From positions 186,001 to 250,000 of the forward strand of contig JAHJJX010000019.1 of the NCBI GenBank assembly GCA_018822665.1: a stretch of DNA of 64,000 nt, read 5' to 3'. A model generated the notes under the pieces. It saw only the letters and a list, made by a program, of their open reading frames with translations. It made no database searches and had not been told where the DNA came from. A program made the position numbers and the translations under genes. Positions 37,396 to 46,826 of the stretch are shown piece after piece; the stretch's first letter is position 1, and each line of letters begins with the position of its first letter. Origin of the DNA: a bacterium (GTDB lineage: Bacteria > Campylobacterota > Campylobacteria > Campylobacterales > Sulfurimonadaceae).

Positions 37396-38187
37396 TCAAG
37401 CTTTTGAGTTGAGAGCTTCTGCAATCTTCTTTACAACTGCACTATTCCAAAGAAGTTCTTTGTGTGTCAAATCACTCAGTTCTTCATAATGGGTGAGATT
37501 TTTTACATGATTTTTTAAATTTCTGGCGTTATTAATATAAGTAACTTCATCATCTTTACTTACGAAAATATAAGTTTTTGCATCAATATGTTTAACAAGC
37601 TTAGTATTGTCAAACTTATATCGTAAAAGCCAAGGGGAACCGATACCATGTTTTTCTTTTGCAAGACTCGACATACTGTCAAAGGTGCCTACCAAAAACA
37701 GAGAAAGAACTTTTCGTTTACTAGCAATGTATGAAGCGACGCATGAGCCGATGGAAAATCCCAATACATAAAAATCTCCATAACTGTCTTTGACAAAATC
37801 TGCAATTTGAAGACCATCTTCGAGAATATTTTTCTCATTGATAACCCCACCGCTTTTCCCATAAGAACGGTAATTAAACGTAATGATTCTGGTATGGGGA
37901 AAACTTAAGGAGAGTTTTTTAATAAGTCCGACACTGTCATGTGAGCGACCTGCAAAAAAAAGAAGAGTTGAATTTATATCTGCAAGTTTTCTATATAAAT
38001 CTTTTGGTTCATATACGACACCTTCTAGGACGACTCCATCATCTATGGTTATTTTCAATAATTCAAAATCATCATCAAGCTCTTCGCCGCGGTAATATGT
38101 CGGAGAAAAAACCATAAAATACTGCCACTGGTAAAACACAAAAGCTAAAATCATAAAAGTGAAAAATATAAAAACAACGTACACCAT
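37396..38187 (-). CDS. Membrane-anchored alpha/beta hydrolase
   Basis: About 263 residues from ATG 38187; GTG 38199 or GTG 38220 are alternatives. One N-terminal membrane segment (FIFFTFMILAFVFYQWQYF), then an alpha/beta-hydrolase fold: nucleophile elbow GFSIGSC, acid in VSKDDEVTYI and His in LTHKELLW. The domain resembles BAAT/YfhR-type serine hydrolases (ITFNYRSYGKSGG). Substrate unknown; the active site probably faces the periplasm or the membrane surface. Single-gene unit. Confidence 0.8.
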   Translation of the reverse strand: MVYVVFIFFTFMILAFVFYQWQYFMVFSPTYYRGEELDDDFELLKITIDDGVVLEGVVYEPKDLYRKLADINSTLLFFAGRSHDSVGLIKKLSLSFPHTRIITFNYRSYGKSGGVINEKNILEDGLQIADFVKDSYGDFYVLGFSIGSCVASYIASKRKVLSLFLVGTFDSMSSLAKEKHGIGSPWLLRYKFDNTKLVKHIDAKTYIFVSKDDEVTYINNARNLKNHVKNLTHYEELSDLTHKELLWNSAVVKKIAEALNSKA

Positions 38188-38267
38188 CTCCCACTCCACC
38201 CCTTTAGAAGATATCTTCACATCTAAAGTATTATAGCATTATTCTATATTCATGATTTGGATTTTGG

Positions 38268-38273
38268 TATAAT
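38268..38273 (+). promoter_or_regulatory. -10 box upstream of the gene at 38333
   Basis: TATAAT in TTTTGGTATAATGCGC, 60 bases before the ATG. It is the same GG-TATAAT form as at rpoD. Confidence 0.6.
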
Positions 38274-38332
38274 GCGCAAAATCATACCATTGAAAATTCA
38301 AACTTCACTTTTGTTTTACACAGGATTCACAG

Positions 38333-39067
38333 ATGCAGACATTCGGAAAATTAACGCAACATTTAGAGATAGAATATTTAACACAACACTATATTTATAT
38401 CCCGCAAAATGATGAAAAAATAGATATCGATCAACTCAAAAACTTACTCAAGAACAAACGAAAAACCGTTGCGGGAACTCTCTTCTTATATAATCCGGCA
38501 ATGTCCCCGATAGGATACAATACACAAACAAAATTAGCCTATCAGGGTTATGAGTTTAACAACGAATATTGCGAACTTAATTTTGATGACATGTGTGATT
38601 TATTTTCAAATGCCATCAAAACTGAGTACAAAGGTAAACTTTTAGAGATAAAATATCTCTTTAATCTCAACAGACCAAACATAGAACCGACGCCTGTTCT
38701 TGAAGAGTTTGAAAATGATTTGGACAGATATAGCAGTAATCAGCTGACACGATATGACAAAGAACTTAATTATCATGATTATTTAAACATCCGCCTAAGC
38801 GGCAAATTTGTTTTTTTTGCGTGGGGACACAAATACGACAGACATCACAAAAATATCATAGCGTATGCAAGAAATATTATTGAACAAACACAAAAGCTCG
38901 GCAAAGATGTAGCATTTCTGTATGATAATACGCATGACGAAAAGGACAGTCTGGAAGTTGGGTATTTCCTATCTCCTGTAACAGTCGGAAAATTTAGAGC
39001 GGCACGTGCGAACGCATTTAAAAAAGCGTTTAAAACAAACCCGCCGACTATTCAAAAAATGGTTTAA
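38333..39067 (+). CDS. Hypothetical protein, 244 residues
   Basis: A soluble protein with its own promoter box. The C-terminal third (KFVFFAWGHKYDRHHKNIIA, DVAFLYDNTHDEKDS) has an AWG motif vaguely reminiscent of DUF1643 proteins, but I cannot confirm this. The N-terminal part (LKNLLKNKRKTVAGTLFLYN) shows nothing I recognise. The gene is flanked by convergent or divergent minus-strand genes and stands alone. Confidence 0.65.
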   Translation: MQTFGKLTQHLEIEYLTQHYIYIPQNDEKIDIDQLKNLLKNKRKTVAGTLFLYNPAMSPIGYNTQTKLAYQGYEFNNEYCELNFDDMCDLFSNAIKTEYKGKLLEIKYLFNLNRPNIEPTPVLEEFENDLDRYSSNQLTRYDKELNYHDYLNIRLSGKFVFFAWGHKYDRHHKNIIAYARNIIEQTQKLGKDVAFLYDNTHDEKDSLEVGYFLSPVTVGKFRAARANAFKKAFKTNPPTIQKMV

Positions 39068-40186
39068 TCACTTTTTCTTAGCCCATCTTGCGAAAAATCT
39101 CGCAGGCGAAAGCCTGTCGTCTATTTTTTTCCCGCTTAATATATATTCGCAAAGTTTCTTTGCCAAATAAGGTGCCAGAACAAAGCCATAACCGCCGTTT
39201 CCGTTAATCATATAAAGATTTGGATAGTACGCGAACTCGCTAAAATCCGGCTTTTTCACCCTCACTTTTTTCTCACAACACTCCATTGTTTCATGACTAA
39301 GCACTAATCCGCCGACAAGCGGCAAATAATCAAATGAACCGGATCTGAGTCCTGTATAATCTTTTATCACTTCAATATCTTTAAGCTCCATAGTTCTTGA
39401 AGCTTTTTCCAAAAGTTCGGCTCTCCCCTCATTTACATCATAAGGCTCTTTATTTTTTTGCGGATGGTAATGAACATTGTGTGTAGCACCAAGCGCTAAA
39501 ATACCGTTTTTAGAGGGTGAAATAGAGAGATACTGGTGAATAGAATACTTATTTTGCGTAGCAGTTTTAATATCGATGCGATGCCCCCAAACCCCTCGAA
39601 TATTTATGTAAGGCTCTTTGATGAGAGCTTTATATGCTCCCGTTGCAAGCACAACCTCTTTTGCAGAGTATATTTCATTAAGAATCCACACTCCCTCATC
39701 ATACACTAAGCTGTTAATCTTTTCTTTTATAAACTTGGCATCTTTACACAGACCGTTACACATTGCCTCGGCATTGATTACTCCTGCATCTATGTAAACA
39801 TTTTCCTGACTTCTGGCATGTGGAGTTAATTGTTCCAAAAGTTCTTCAGGCGGAATATTAAGCTCCAAAACAGTATTTTGTTTATAATAACTTAATGTTT
39901 CAGAGTCTTTCATATCTTGTGCAATATGCAAAAGCGGCACCTTTTGCAGCAAATGTGAAAATTTTTCTTCATAGAATTCCATACTATAAACAAAGGCATC
40001 GTGAATCAGCTCTTTTAAAGCACCGGACTTTGAAAACTTGGGAGATATAAAAGCACCCGCCGCTCCACTTCCTCCGCTTGCAACTCCATCCATATCAAAA
40101 ATGACAACATTCTTTTTTGCAGATGTAAATTCATGCGCAACACTACATCCGTTAATTCCGGCACCGATAACAGCTATATCATACAA
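39068..40186 (-). CDS. FAD-dependent oxidoreductase (DadA/MnmC-C type)
   Basis: 372 residues from TTG 40186, placed six bases after GGAG; this gives the classic start YDIAVIGAGINGCSVA. A longer frame from 40222 lacks a ribosome site. Rossmann FAD-binding motif GAGING, then SGGSGAAGAFISPKFSKSG, GVINAEAMCNGL, EVVLATGAYKAL and the C-terminal FAD contact NGNGGYGFVLAPYLAK. It resembles D-amino-acid oxidases and the C-terminal half of MnmC, which oxidises cmnm5U in tRNA. No methyltransferase half is fused or nearby, so the substrate is open. Confidence 0.82.
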   Translation of the reverse strand: MYDIAVIGAGINGCSVAHEFTSAKKNVVIFDMDGVASGGSGAAGAFISPKFSKSGALKELIHDAFVYSMEFYEEKFSHLLQKVPLLHIAQDMKDSETLSYYKQNTVLELNIPPEELLEQLTPHARSQENVYIDAGVINAEAMCNGLCKDAKFIKEKINSLVYDEGVWILNEIYSAKEVVLATGAYKALIKEPYINIRGVWGHRIDIKTATQNKYSIHQYLSISPSKNGILALGATHNVHYHPQKNKEPYDVNEGRAELLEKASRTMELKDIEVIKDYTGLRSGSFDYLPLVGGLVLSHETMECCEKKVRVKKPDFSEFAYYPNLYMINGNGGYGFVLAPYLAKKLCEYILSGKKIDDRLSPARFFARWAKKK

Positions 40187-40224
40187 GGGGGCTCCGATTT
40201 TTATTGTGGGGAATAATAGCAAAA

Positions 40225-40251
40225 AGAGAAGCAGATTTACTCCGCTTCTCT
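40225..40251 (-). terminator. Rho-independent terminator
   Basis: AGAGAAGC (40225-40232) and GCTTCTCT (40244-40251) make a perfect 8-bp stem with an 11-base loop; on the minus strand TTTTT follows. It ends the host-attachment-like gene at 40269. Confidence 0.75.
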
Positions 40252-40268
40252 AAAAAGTTTACTTGCTT

Positions 40269-40700
40269 TTATTTATTGAAGTGTTCTAGCAGTTTATTAT
40301 CAGGAATTTTTGTCAAATCAGAATGAAGATTGATTTTCATACTTTCTTTGGCAACGGCATCAAGCTGTTCAACTATTTTGTTGTTGATTGCTTTAGGCGC
40401 AGCAAAATACCAAGATTTGTGATTATGATTTTGCAGTGCTTCAGAAATTTGCTTTGCAATTTCTTTGATTCGTCTGCGTTCATCCTCAAGAACAAGGTTA
40501 TGGTCTTCACCGGAACCACTTCCGCCGGCACTTTGAAAATTCCCCTTTCTGTCGGAAACTTTTTCACTCATTTTTTGGTGAACTTCAAGACTCTCAACGC
40601 TCTCAAGAAGATTTAGAGCTTCTCTGCCTAAGGGGTCTTGCTTGCTTGTATATAGTTTAAATCGCTGCAAGTCGGCGACAATAATAAGTTTTGATAACAT
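40269..40700 (-). CDS. Host-attachment-protein family (baeRF-like)
   Basis: 143 residues: LIIVADLQRFKLYTSKQDP at the start, a hydrophilic linker rich in Gly and Ser (QSAGGSGSGEDH), EDERRRIKEIAKQISEAL, and WYFAAPKAINNKIVEQL near the end. This fits the Host_attach family, related to the archaeal release-factor-like baeRF fold. The family name comes from plant-associated bacteria; a role in attachment here is not implied. Start AGGAG-TTATT-ATG; a strong terminator follows. Confidence 0.75.
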   Translation of the reverse strand: MLSKLIIVADLQRFKLYTSKQDPLGREALNLLESVESLEVHQKMSEKVSDRKGNFQSAGGSGSGEDHNLVLEDERRRIKEIAKQISEALQNHNHKSWYFAAPKAINNKIVEQLDAVAKESMKINLHSDLTKIPDNKLLEHFNK

Positions 40701-40804
40701 AATAACTCCTCATTTTTAATAAAATTGGCTAGCTACATCTAAATCAAACAGATATATGAATCTCTCCAATTTATTAATTGTATCAGAATTTAATTCAAAA
40801 GAAT

Positions 40805-41653
40805 CTATAAAGAATAAATAGTTTGTGTGATTGTGTGAGATTCTCCCGGCTCAATGATTATGCTATTTTTGAGAGCATTTGCCGTTTCAATGCAGAGCAT
40901 AGTTTTGTAGCCCTCGTTATCAAAATCTTGCATTGCTTTGGCTTTTTCACTCCACGGATTCCAAACTACGGTTGAATTACTGCCAAACTTTTCAACAATG
41001 AGTTTTCTCTTTTTGTCATGGATTACACAACAATCTTTTGTATCAAAATACACTCTGTCCACTTCTTTATGAATACTTAGAGGCACAAAAGAGGATTTAA
41101 TCTTTGAATCATCCAATGAATCCACATACTTTACATTTTCAAGTCCGCTGACTTCTACATTTCCAATATCTTCAACCCACAAATACGTATGTAAAGCCTC
41201 CGTAATTTCAAATGCTTTTTTATCTTTGTTGAATGTTCTCAGACTCAGGACAAGTTTATCTCCGATTGTTATCGTAAGGCTAAGTGAAAATGCGTAGGGC
41301 CAAAGCAACATGCTCTGGGGCGAATCATTTAAAGTAAGGGTGACAATCGTTGTACCTTTGTCTGGCTCATCAATTTTTTCAAGACTCCATAAAGATGTTC
41401 TTGCAAATCCATGCTGAGGCAGATTGCTCTGTGTTTGATGTTTGCCGAACCATGGCCAACAAACGGGAACTCCTCCGCGAATTGCTTTGTTTTGTTCAAA
41501 TAAACTGCTTTTACTCAACCACACAAAAGGCTGTTTTTCATCATGGGAAAAATGAAAAAGATGTGCACCCTGCAAAGAAATTTTGGCATTTGCTTTTTCA
41601 TTCTTCACCGATAAATAGGTAAATCCATTGGCTGATTTTTTTAGTTTTGTCAT
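40805..41653 (-). CDS. D-hexose-6-phosphate mutarotase (YeaD-like)
   Basis: 282 residues from ATG 41653; a longer frame runs back into sixA but lacks a ribosome site. Aldose-epimerase fold with ISLQGAHLFHF, AIRGGVPVCWPWFGKH, LPQHGFARTSLW (His), EALHTYLWVEDIG (His), WNPWSEKAKAMQDFD and YKTMLCIETANA (acid). It equilibrates anomers of glucose-6-phosphate-type sugars. It lies 16 bases after sixA. Confidence 0.9.
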   Translation of the reverse strand: MTKLKKSANGFTYLSVKNEKANAKISLQGAHLFHFSHDEKQPFVWLSKSSLFEQNKAIRGGVPVCWPWFGKHQTQSNLPQHGFARTSLWSLEKIDEPDKGTTIVTLTLNDSPQSMLLWPYAFSLSLTITIGDKLVLSLRTFNKDKKAFEITEALHTYLWVEDIGNVEVSGLENVKYVDSLDDSKIKSSFVPLSIHKEVDRVYFDTKDCCVIHDKKRKLIVEKFGSNSTVVWNPWSEKAKAMQDFDNEGYKTMLCIETANALKNSIIIEPGESHTITQTIYSL

Positions 41654-41669
41654 ATTAAACCCTGCTTTA

Positions 41670-42155
41670 TTAATATTTTTTAGGATAATCAAAAGATATA
41701 AGTTTTGCATTCGAAGCGTTGATTTGACTCCATTTTTTACATTCAAACGCAATCTCAACAATTCCACATGTCGGAATATTCTCATGAAAATTTACAAAAC
41801 TCTCAACCAGCATATTAAATCCTGGATTGTGGCCAAACAAAAACACTTTGTTATCGGCATCGCTCAGCATCATCAAAATTTCACGCAACTGACCTGTATC
41901 AGCTTCATACATATTTTCTTTGTAAATTATATTTTTTTTAAAATCTATACCTTTTGCAAATAACTGTGCTGTTGTTTTTGCTCTAAGAGCAGGACTTGAA
42001 AGAATTGCATCGGGCAGCACACCCTTTTGCTTTAGTATTTTGGACATAAAAGGTGCATTTTTTTTACCCCTTTTATTTAAGGGTCTCTCAAAATCACTTA
42101 AACTCAAGTCTTCCCAGTCCGATTTTGCATGTCTGATTATGTAAAGTTTTTTCAT
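41670..42155 (-). CDS. sixA: SixA-type phosphohistidine phosphatase
   Basis: 161 residues of the histidine phosphatase superfamily. RHG motif in LYIIRHAKSDWEDL, second-site ILSSPALRAKTTAQL, and the second catalytic His in VFLFGHNPGFNMLVE. SixA removes phosphate from His in phosphotransfer domains such as ArcB HPt; the target here is unknown. It may be transcribed with the mutarotase gene. Confidence 0.88.
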   Translation of the reverse strand: MKKLYIIRHAKSDWEDLSLSDFERPLNKRGKKNAPFMSKILKQKGVLPDAILSSPALRAKTTAQLFAKGIDFKKNIIYKENMYEADTGQLREILMMLSDADNKVFLFGHNPGFNMLVESFVNFHENIPTCGIVEIAFECKKWSQINASNAKLISFDYPKKY

Positions 42156-42259
42156 AAGATGTATTTGACTAGAATTTTGCTAATAGCTTACTTAAACGAA
42201 TCATAGTAGAATTATTAGTATTTGGTTAAAATAACGAAAAAAAGAAAGAAGCAAAACAA

Positions 42260-42487
42260 ATGAACGAAGAACACAAAAACAATCCGCTTCATGGTCTAAA
42301 ATTACAAGATATTTTAGAGAGTTTAGTCAATCATTATGGTTTTGAAGAATTGGGAAAAAAGATAGAAATACGATGTTTTTTATTTGACCCTTCTATAAAT
42401 TCTTGCCTCAAGTTTCTCAGAAAGACTCCCTGGGCAAGAACAAAAGTGGAAGATTTATATCTCACGATGATAAAGAAAGAGAGTTAA
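42260..42487 (+). CDS. VF530-family (DUF2132) small DNA-binding protein
   Basis: 75 residues. [38 protein letters not shown] and [15 protein letters not shown] match the VF530/DUF2132 family almost residue for residue as I remember it. The family is small, helical and proposed to bind DNA. Its end overlaps the convergent glyS by four bases. A TAAAAT-type -10 lies just upstream. Confidence 0.88.
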   Translation: MNEEHKNNPLHGLKLQDILESLVNHYGFEELGKKIEIRCFLFDPSINSCLKFLRKTPWARTKVEDLYLTMIKKES

Positions 42488-44505
42488 ATACTCACTTCTT
42501 TAATATCTGCTATTTTTAAGATACTTTTATAGATTGAAGCTACGAGAGATTTTCTGTTATTTCTTACGGCTTCATTTTCGGCATTAACCATAACGTCCTC
42601 AAAGAACTTATCTAATTCCGGTTTTAAACCTAAAAGCGCATCAAGTTCCTCTTCATACGATTCATATCCACATGCCACAACTTCCGTGTATCTTGCATAA
42701 AGATTCTCTTCCGCTTTTTCTTCAAAAAGTTTACTTTCAATATGCATCTCTTTGGATAAATCAATATCTTTAGTAATATTTGAAACTCTTTTAAATGTTG
42801 AAAAAGCCTCACTGAATCCTTCACTTCCGGCCATGGTATTAAGAGCTTCAATCTTTTTGCCCATTGCAAGAAGTTCTCTCTCTCCCGAAGCCAGAACAGC
42901 CTCAACAATAGACGGATTGACTTTGAAATACTGTTTTACGCGCTCCAAGAAAAAACTCTCAAGTTTTAACATATCAAATTCTGCATATTCTTTACTCAGC
43001 AAAACTAATGTCTTCACGATGTCAAACTCCAAGCGGTGCTCTTTGGTAATTCGGATAAGTCCATTTACCGCACGACGAAGAGCAAACGGGTCTCGAGAGC
43101 CTGTGGGAATTTGGTTGACGCTAAATAATCCCAAAAGAGTGTCAAGTTTTATACTCATGGCAACTATGGCGCTGAGAGTGCTTGAAGGAAGCGCACTTTC
43201 TTCCCCATCAGGAAGATACTGCTCTTTTATGGCAATTGCAACTTCATCACTCTCACCCAGTGCTTTTGCATAATAAGCGCCCATAAGACCTTGAAGCTCT
43301 GTGAACTCATAAACCATCTCACTCATCAAGTCGGCTTTTGCAAGGCTGATGGCACGGTTTAAAGCATCTTTGCTTGCATCTTTTGACACATACATATCAA
43401 AAAGGGTATTTGCAATTTTTTTCTCACGTTCTATCTTATCGGCTACTGTTCCAAGACCTTTCATAAAAACAACTTTTTCAAGTCCATCGGTGCTGAGCCC
43501 ATTTTTCAAATCATTATCATAGAAAAAAAGACCATCCGACAAGCGCGGACGAAGAACTCTTTCATTTCCCTCAATCACTTTCGAAAAATCATCCGTGAGC
43601 GCATTGGAGACGACTACGAATTTATTAAGAAGTTTGCCCCCTTTAAACACCGGAAAGTATCTTTGATGTTCTTTCATGGAAGTGATGATAACTTCAGGAG
43701 GAAGTCTTAAAAACTCCGCATCAAAAGAACCAAGAAGTGCGGTAGGATGCTCGGTAATGGCCACAACTTCATCAAGTAAATCTTCATCAATTTCGATTGT
43801 GATTCCATTGTTTTTTTCTAAAGCGGCAAAATTATTTAAAATGTCTTCTCTTCTTTGTTCAGGGAATAAAGTAACGCCGCCATTTTTCAAAATATCAAAA
43901 TACTCTTTTATGCTACCTATATTCAGAGCATCAAAATTACTGATGCGATGAACAAAAGTCTGTTTTGAAGATTTCTTGCCAAAAAGTTCCATGCTCACAA
44001 GTTTGTCGCCTAAAAGAACATTTATCCAGCGAATCGGTCGAATGAAACTCTCTTCCAAACTTCCCCATCGCATAGATTTTCCAAAATCAAGCGACTTCAT
44101 CCACATGCCGATGATTTCAGGCAAAAGTTCAACCGAAAGTTTCCCTTTTAACTCTTTTTTATAATAAAGAACCTCCTTGCCTCCCTTTTCACAAGAACCG
44201 ATTTCCTTTATATCTACACCGCATTTTTTTGCAAAACCCAGTGCAGCAGGAGTTGGTTTGCCATCTTTATACGCAACTGCCAAAGGTGCTCCAAAAAATT
44301 CTTCCGTTGAATCATCTTGCTGCTCTTTAAATTCACTATGGTAAATGACCAAACGGCGAGGTGTATAATAAAACTCAAACTCACCCAGAAGTAAATTTTT
44401 CTCTAAAATATCAGCATATTTTTTCTCAATATTTTTCAACTCTTTTAAAAGCGGTACAGCCGGAAGCTCTTCTACACCTATCTCTATTAATAATGGTTTT
44501 AACAT
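42484..44505 (-). CDS. glyS: Glycyl-tRNA synthetase beta subunit
   Basis: 673 residues, full length. [19 protein letters not shown] at the start, [33 protein letters not shown] (in part), [19 protein letters not shown] and the DALR-like C-terminus [17 protein letters not shown]. With GlyQ (outside the window) it charges tRNA-Gly. Two one-mismatch copies of the 11-base repeat lie inside. Confidence 0.97.
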   Translation of the reverse strand: MLKPLLIEIGVEELPAVPLLKELKNIEKKYADILEKNLLLGEFEFYYTPRRLVIYHSEFKEQQDDSTEEFFGAPLAVAYKDGKPTPAALGFAKKCGVDIKEIGSCEKGGKEVLYYKKELKGKLSVELLPEIIGMWMKSLDFGKSMRWGSLEESFIRPIRWINVLLGDKLVSMELFGKKSSKQTFVHRISNFDALNIGSIKEYFDILKNGGVTLFPEQRREDILNNFAALEKNNGITIEIDEDLLDEVVAITEHPTALLGSFDAEFLRLPPEVIITSMKEHQRYFPVFKGGKLLNKFVVVSNALTDDFSKVIEGNERVLRPRLSDGLFFYDNDLKNGLSTDGLEKVVFMKGLGTVADKIEREKKIANTLFDMYVSKDASKDALNRAISLAKADLMSEMVYEFTELQGLMGAYYAKALGESDEVAIAIKEQYLPDGEESALPSSTLSAIVAMSIKLDTLLGLFSVNQIPTGSRDPFALRRAVNGLIRITKEHRLEFDIVKTLVLLSKEYAEFDMLKLESFFLERVKQYFKVNPSIVEAVLASGERELLAMGKKIEALNTMAGSEGFSEAFSTFKRVSNITKDIDLSKEMHIESKLFEEKAEENLYARYTEVVACGYESYEEELDALLGLKPELDKFFEDVMVNAENEAVRNNRKSLVASIYKSILKIADIKEVSI

Positions 44506-44671
44506 ATTTGCTACTCTTTATTTTATTAAAATTACCGCGATTTTATCCACACTTTTGTTAAAATGTGCTGTAATTTAAATATTTCTTAATGAAGACAAAT
44601 ATACTCTTCTTTAGGTTTATCTAAAAGTTTTACTAGCTACAATATCAGCATAAAAATTTAAAACCAAAGGA

Positions 44672-44682
44672 TTCCACATGCC
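44672..44682 (-). repeat. GGCATGTGGAA copy 15
   Basis: Exact; spans the start codon of the superoxide reductase gene, its ATG being the start. Confidence 0.9.
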
Positions 44683-45064
44683 AACAATCAATCGTTATGT
44701 AGATATAGATACAGTAGAAAGAGAAAGCAAAAAAGATTATATTGACCGTCACTCTCCGTTTATTCATTGCCAAGACACTGCTAAAGTAGGAGAAATGTTC
44801 TCAGTTACGGTAAAAATGGGTAACGAATACACGCATCCGGATGATTTTGACCATTACATTGCAAATATGTCACTTTTTAACGGTGAGACACTTCTTGCCC
44901 GTGCCGATTTTACTCCGGGTGCTCTTGGCAACATAAAATCTCACGCAACAGTAACATTTAACATAGTTGCAACAGGTAAAAAACTTAAGTTAACTGCTCA
45001 AGCATACTGCACAAAACACGGTGTGTGGGAATCAACTGAAAAAGTTGTGGAAGTCGCTGAATAA
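44678..45064 (+). CDS. Superoxide reductase (neelaredoxin type)
   Basis: 128 residues, the one-iron class without the desulforedoxin domain. Ligands of the catalytic Fe(His4-Cys) site: His in DRHSPFIHC, His-Pro and His in YTHPDDFDHYIANMS, and Cys/His in AYCTKHGVWES. The usual Glu-Lys-His before the first ligand reads Asp-Arg-His here. It reduces superoxide to peroxide in the cytoplasm. The start codon is part of an exact TTCCACATGCC copy, with AAAGGA just before it. A hairpin follows the stop. A TACAAT box lies about 35 bases upstream. Confidence 0.85.
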   Translation: MPTINRYVDIDTVERESKKDYIDRHSPFIHCQDTAKVGEMFSVTVKMGNEYTHPDDFDHYIANMSLFNGETLLARADFTPGALGNIKSHATVTFNIVATGKKLKLTAQAYCTKHGVWESTEKVVEVAE

Positions 45065-45080
45065 TATCTATCTTTTTTTT

Positions 45081-45106
45081 AGGAATAAGTGCTTAAGCTT
45101 ATTCCT
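45081..45106 (+). terminator. Hairpin after the superoxide reductase gene
   Basis: AGGAATAAG (45081-45089) and CTTATTCCT (45098-45106) form a perfect 9-bp stem with an 8-base loop. The T run lies before the stem on the plus strand and only ATTTC follows, so its strength as a terminator is uncertain. Confidence 0.5.
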
Positions 45107-45137
45107 ATTTCACTCCATATTCTCCCCACATGAAAAT

Positions 45138-46709
45138 TTAAACGCCTACGTCCAATACATTCAGATTTACAGAGGGTTCGTCAATGTAAAATCCTTGAGA
45201 ATAGTCTATTCCCAGACTTTTTATTGTATTCATAACCGTACTTGAACACACATATTCTGCAATAGTCTTAATCCCTAGTTTTTTAGCAAACTGCACAATT
45301 GTTTCAACCACTAAAAGCGCATTCTTGTCCACGTCAATATCTTTTATTAAAGAACCGTCAATTTTAATATAGTCCACACCCATCTTCGTTAAATATGAAA
45401 AATTGGAATATCCGCTTCCAAAATCATCTATGGCAATTTTCGCTCCATACCTCTTCACCTCACCGATAAATCGCTCAACCTTTTTAAAATCTTGAATTGC
45501 TTCTGATTCCAAAAGTTCAAAGGTAACCCTTGTGGATGCTTTAGAATTTTTCAATTTTGTTATGATATATTTAAAAATTTCTCCACTCATGATATCTTCA
45601 ATAGACAAGTTGATACTGAATTCAAATTCATTGTCTTCAAAAGCAGCAAAAGATTTATCTAAAATATTTTTTGTCACTCTATTATAAACTTTGATTTTTT
45701 TTGCAATAGGAATAAATAAGACCGGAGACAAGACTTTTTCATTTTCATCTATGAGCCTAGCGAGACACTCGTATTTCACAATTTTAGAATTTTTATTATC
45801 CATAATGGCTTGGAAATATGGAACTATTCTGGAACTTTCAACCGCATTTCTTACGATTGAAGATATTAGTAAATTTTTTTCATATTCATTTTCAAAATGC
45901 ATTCTGTCTTCATAAATCCAAAATGCAACACCATTCTCTTTTGCATATTTCAGCGCCATCGAAACTTTTGAAAACATATCTTGATTATTTCTATTTGCAC
46001 ATGAAGCCAATGTCAAATCTACAAATATTTTATTATTTTGATATTCAATAACAATATTTTTAATCTTTTGATAGAGAGTACTGATATACTCCTTTAAATC
46101 ATAAAAACCCATATTTTTTTCTAAAATTATCGCAAACTCATCGGAGGACATTCTATAAACCTGATGGTTTTCTATAACACGCACCAAAGCTTTTCCGACC
46201 TCTTCTATCACGTAATCACCGACAATAAAACCATAAAAATTATTAATTGTTTTAAAATTATCGATATTAAATAAGATTAAGCCTGCTTCATCGTTATCAC
46301 CCAAATCTTTTCTCAGTTGATATAAATTTGGTAAATTTGTAAGATGGTCTGTAAAATATCTGTTTAAGAGCTTATTTCTATAACTCTCTATGCTTTGATC
46401 TTTTCCAATATTTTCAAAATGCAACTCTTTTAAAATCTCATCACTTATATTTGCGCCACTTACGTTTTCATCGAGTGTAAATGCGACTAAAATTGTTTTA
46501 AACTTATCTGGATGCTTGAGTAAAACTATCTTGGCATGTGGAAACAGTTTTTGTAATTCTGATTTTAGATTTTGGACTAGTACCGTATTGTGGATGTAAG
46601 AAACTATATGAATGAGAATACTGTCTTTACCGATACCTGAAACTTTTTGTAGAGTGTCTGAGATATCACCCGATGATGTCAACACAAAACTGCTTATTAC
46701 CAAACCCAT
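45138..46709 (-). CDS. FIST-like/degenerate GGDEF/EAL protein
   Basis: 523 residues from ATG 46709, six bases after AAGGG. The N-terminus (ILIHIVSYIHNTVLVQNL, ELQKLFPHAKIVLL) resembles part of a FIST sensory domain. The GGDEF domain (about 130-260) has LTNLPNLYQL but SSDEF instead of GGDEF, so cyclase activity is unlikely. The EAL domain (about 280-520) keeps its residues in ECLARL, SINLSIEDI, FELLESEAI, IAIDDFGSGYSNF, YIKIDGSLI, TIAEYV and SQGFY. It should hydrolyse c-di-GMP, perhaps gated by the GGDEF site. Single-gene unit, divergent from the glycosylase. Confidence 0.85.
   Translation of the reverse strand: MGLVISSFVLTSSGDISDTLQKVSGIGKDSILIHIVSYIHNTVLVQNLKSELQKLFPHAKIVLLKHPDKFKTILVAFTLDENVSGANISDEILKELHFENIGKDQSIESYRNKLLNRYFTDHLTNLPNLYQLRKDLGDNDEAGLILFNIDNFKTINNFYGFIVGDYVIEEVGKALVRVIENHQVYRMSSDEFAIILEKNMGFYDLKEYISTLYQKIKNIVIEYQNNKIFVDLTLASCANRNNQDMFSKVSMALKYAKENGVAFWIYEDRMHFENEYEKNLLISSIVRNAVESSRIVPYFQAIMDNKNSKIVKYECLARLIDENEKVLSPVLFIPIAKKIKVYNRVTKNILDKSFAAFEDNEFEFSINLSIEDIMSGEIFKYIITKLKNSKASTRVTFELLESEAIQDFKKVERFIGEVKRYGAKIAIDDFGSGYSNFSYLTKMGVDYIKIDGSLIKDIDVDKNALLVVETIVQFAKKLGIKTIAEYVCSSTVMNTIKSLGIDYSQGFYIDEPSVNLNVLDVGV
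46533..46543 (+). repeat. GGCATGTGGAA copy 16
   Basis: Exact; in the GGDEF/EAL gene, encodes Pro-His-Ala. Confidence 0.9.
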
Positions 46710-46826
46710 TATCATCCCTTAACATAGAATAGATGCGATACATTTTATCAAAAAAATTCTATAAAGTATATTTTAACCACTCTTTAAATATACTCACGTA
46801 TTAATTTTACACAGGGGATGACTGGG

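Noticed and set aside
44678-45064. First read as SoxZ of the sulfur-oxidation complex
   Set aside because: The His/His/His/Cys/His ligand pattern (RHSP, HPDDFDH, CTKHG) is that of superoxide reductase.
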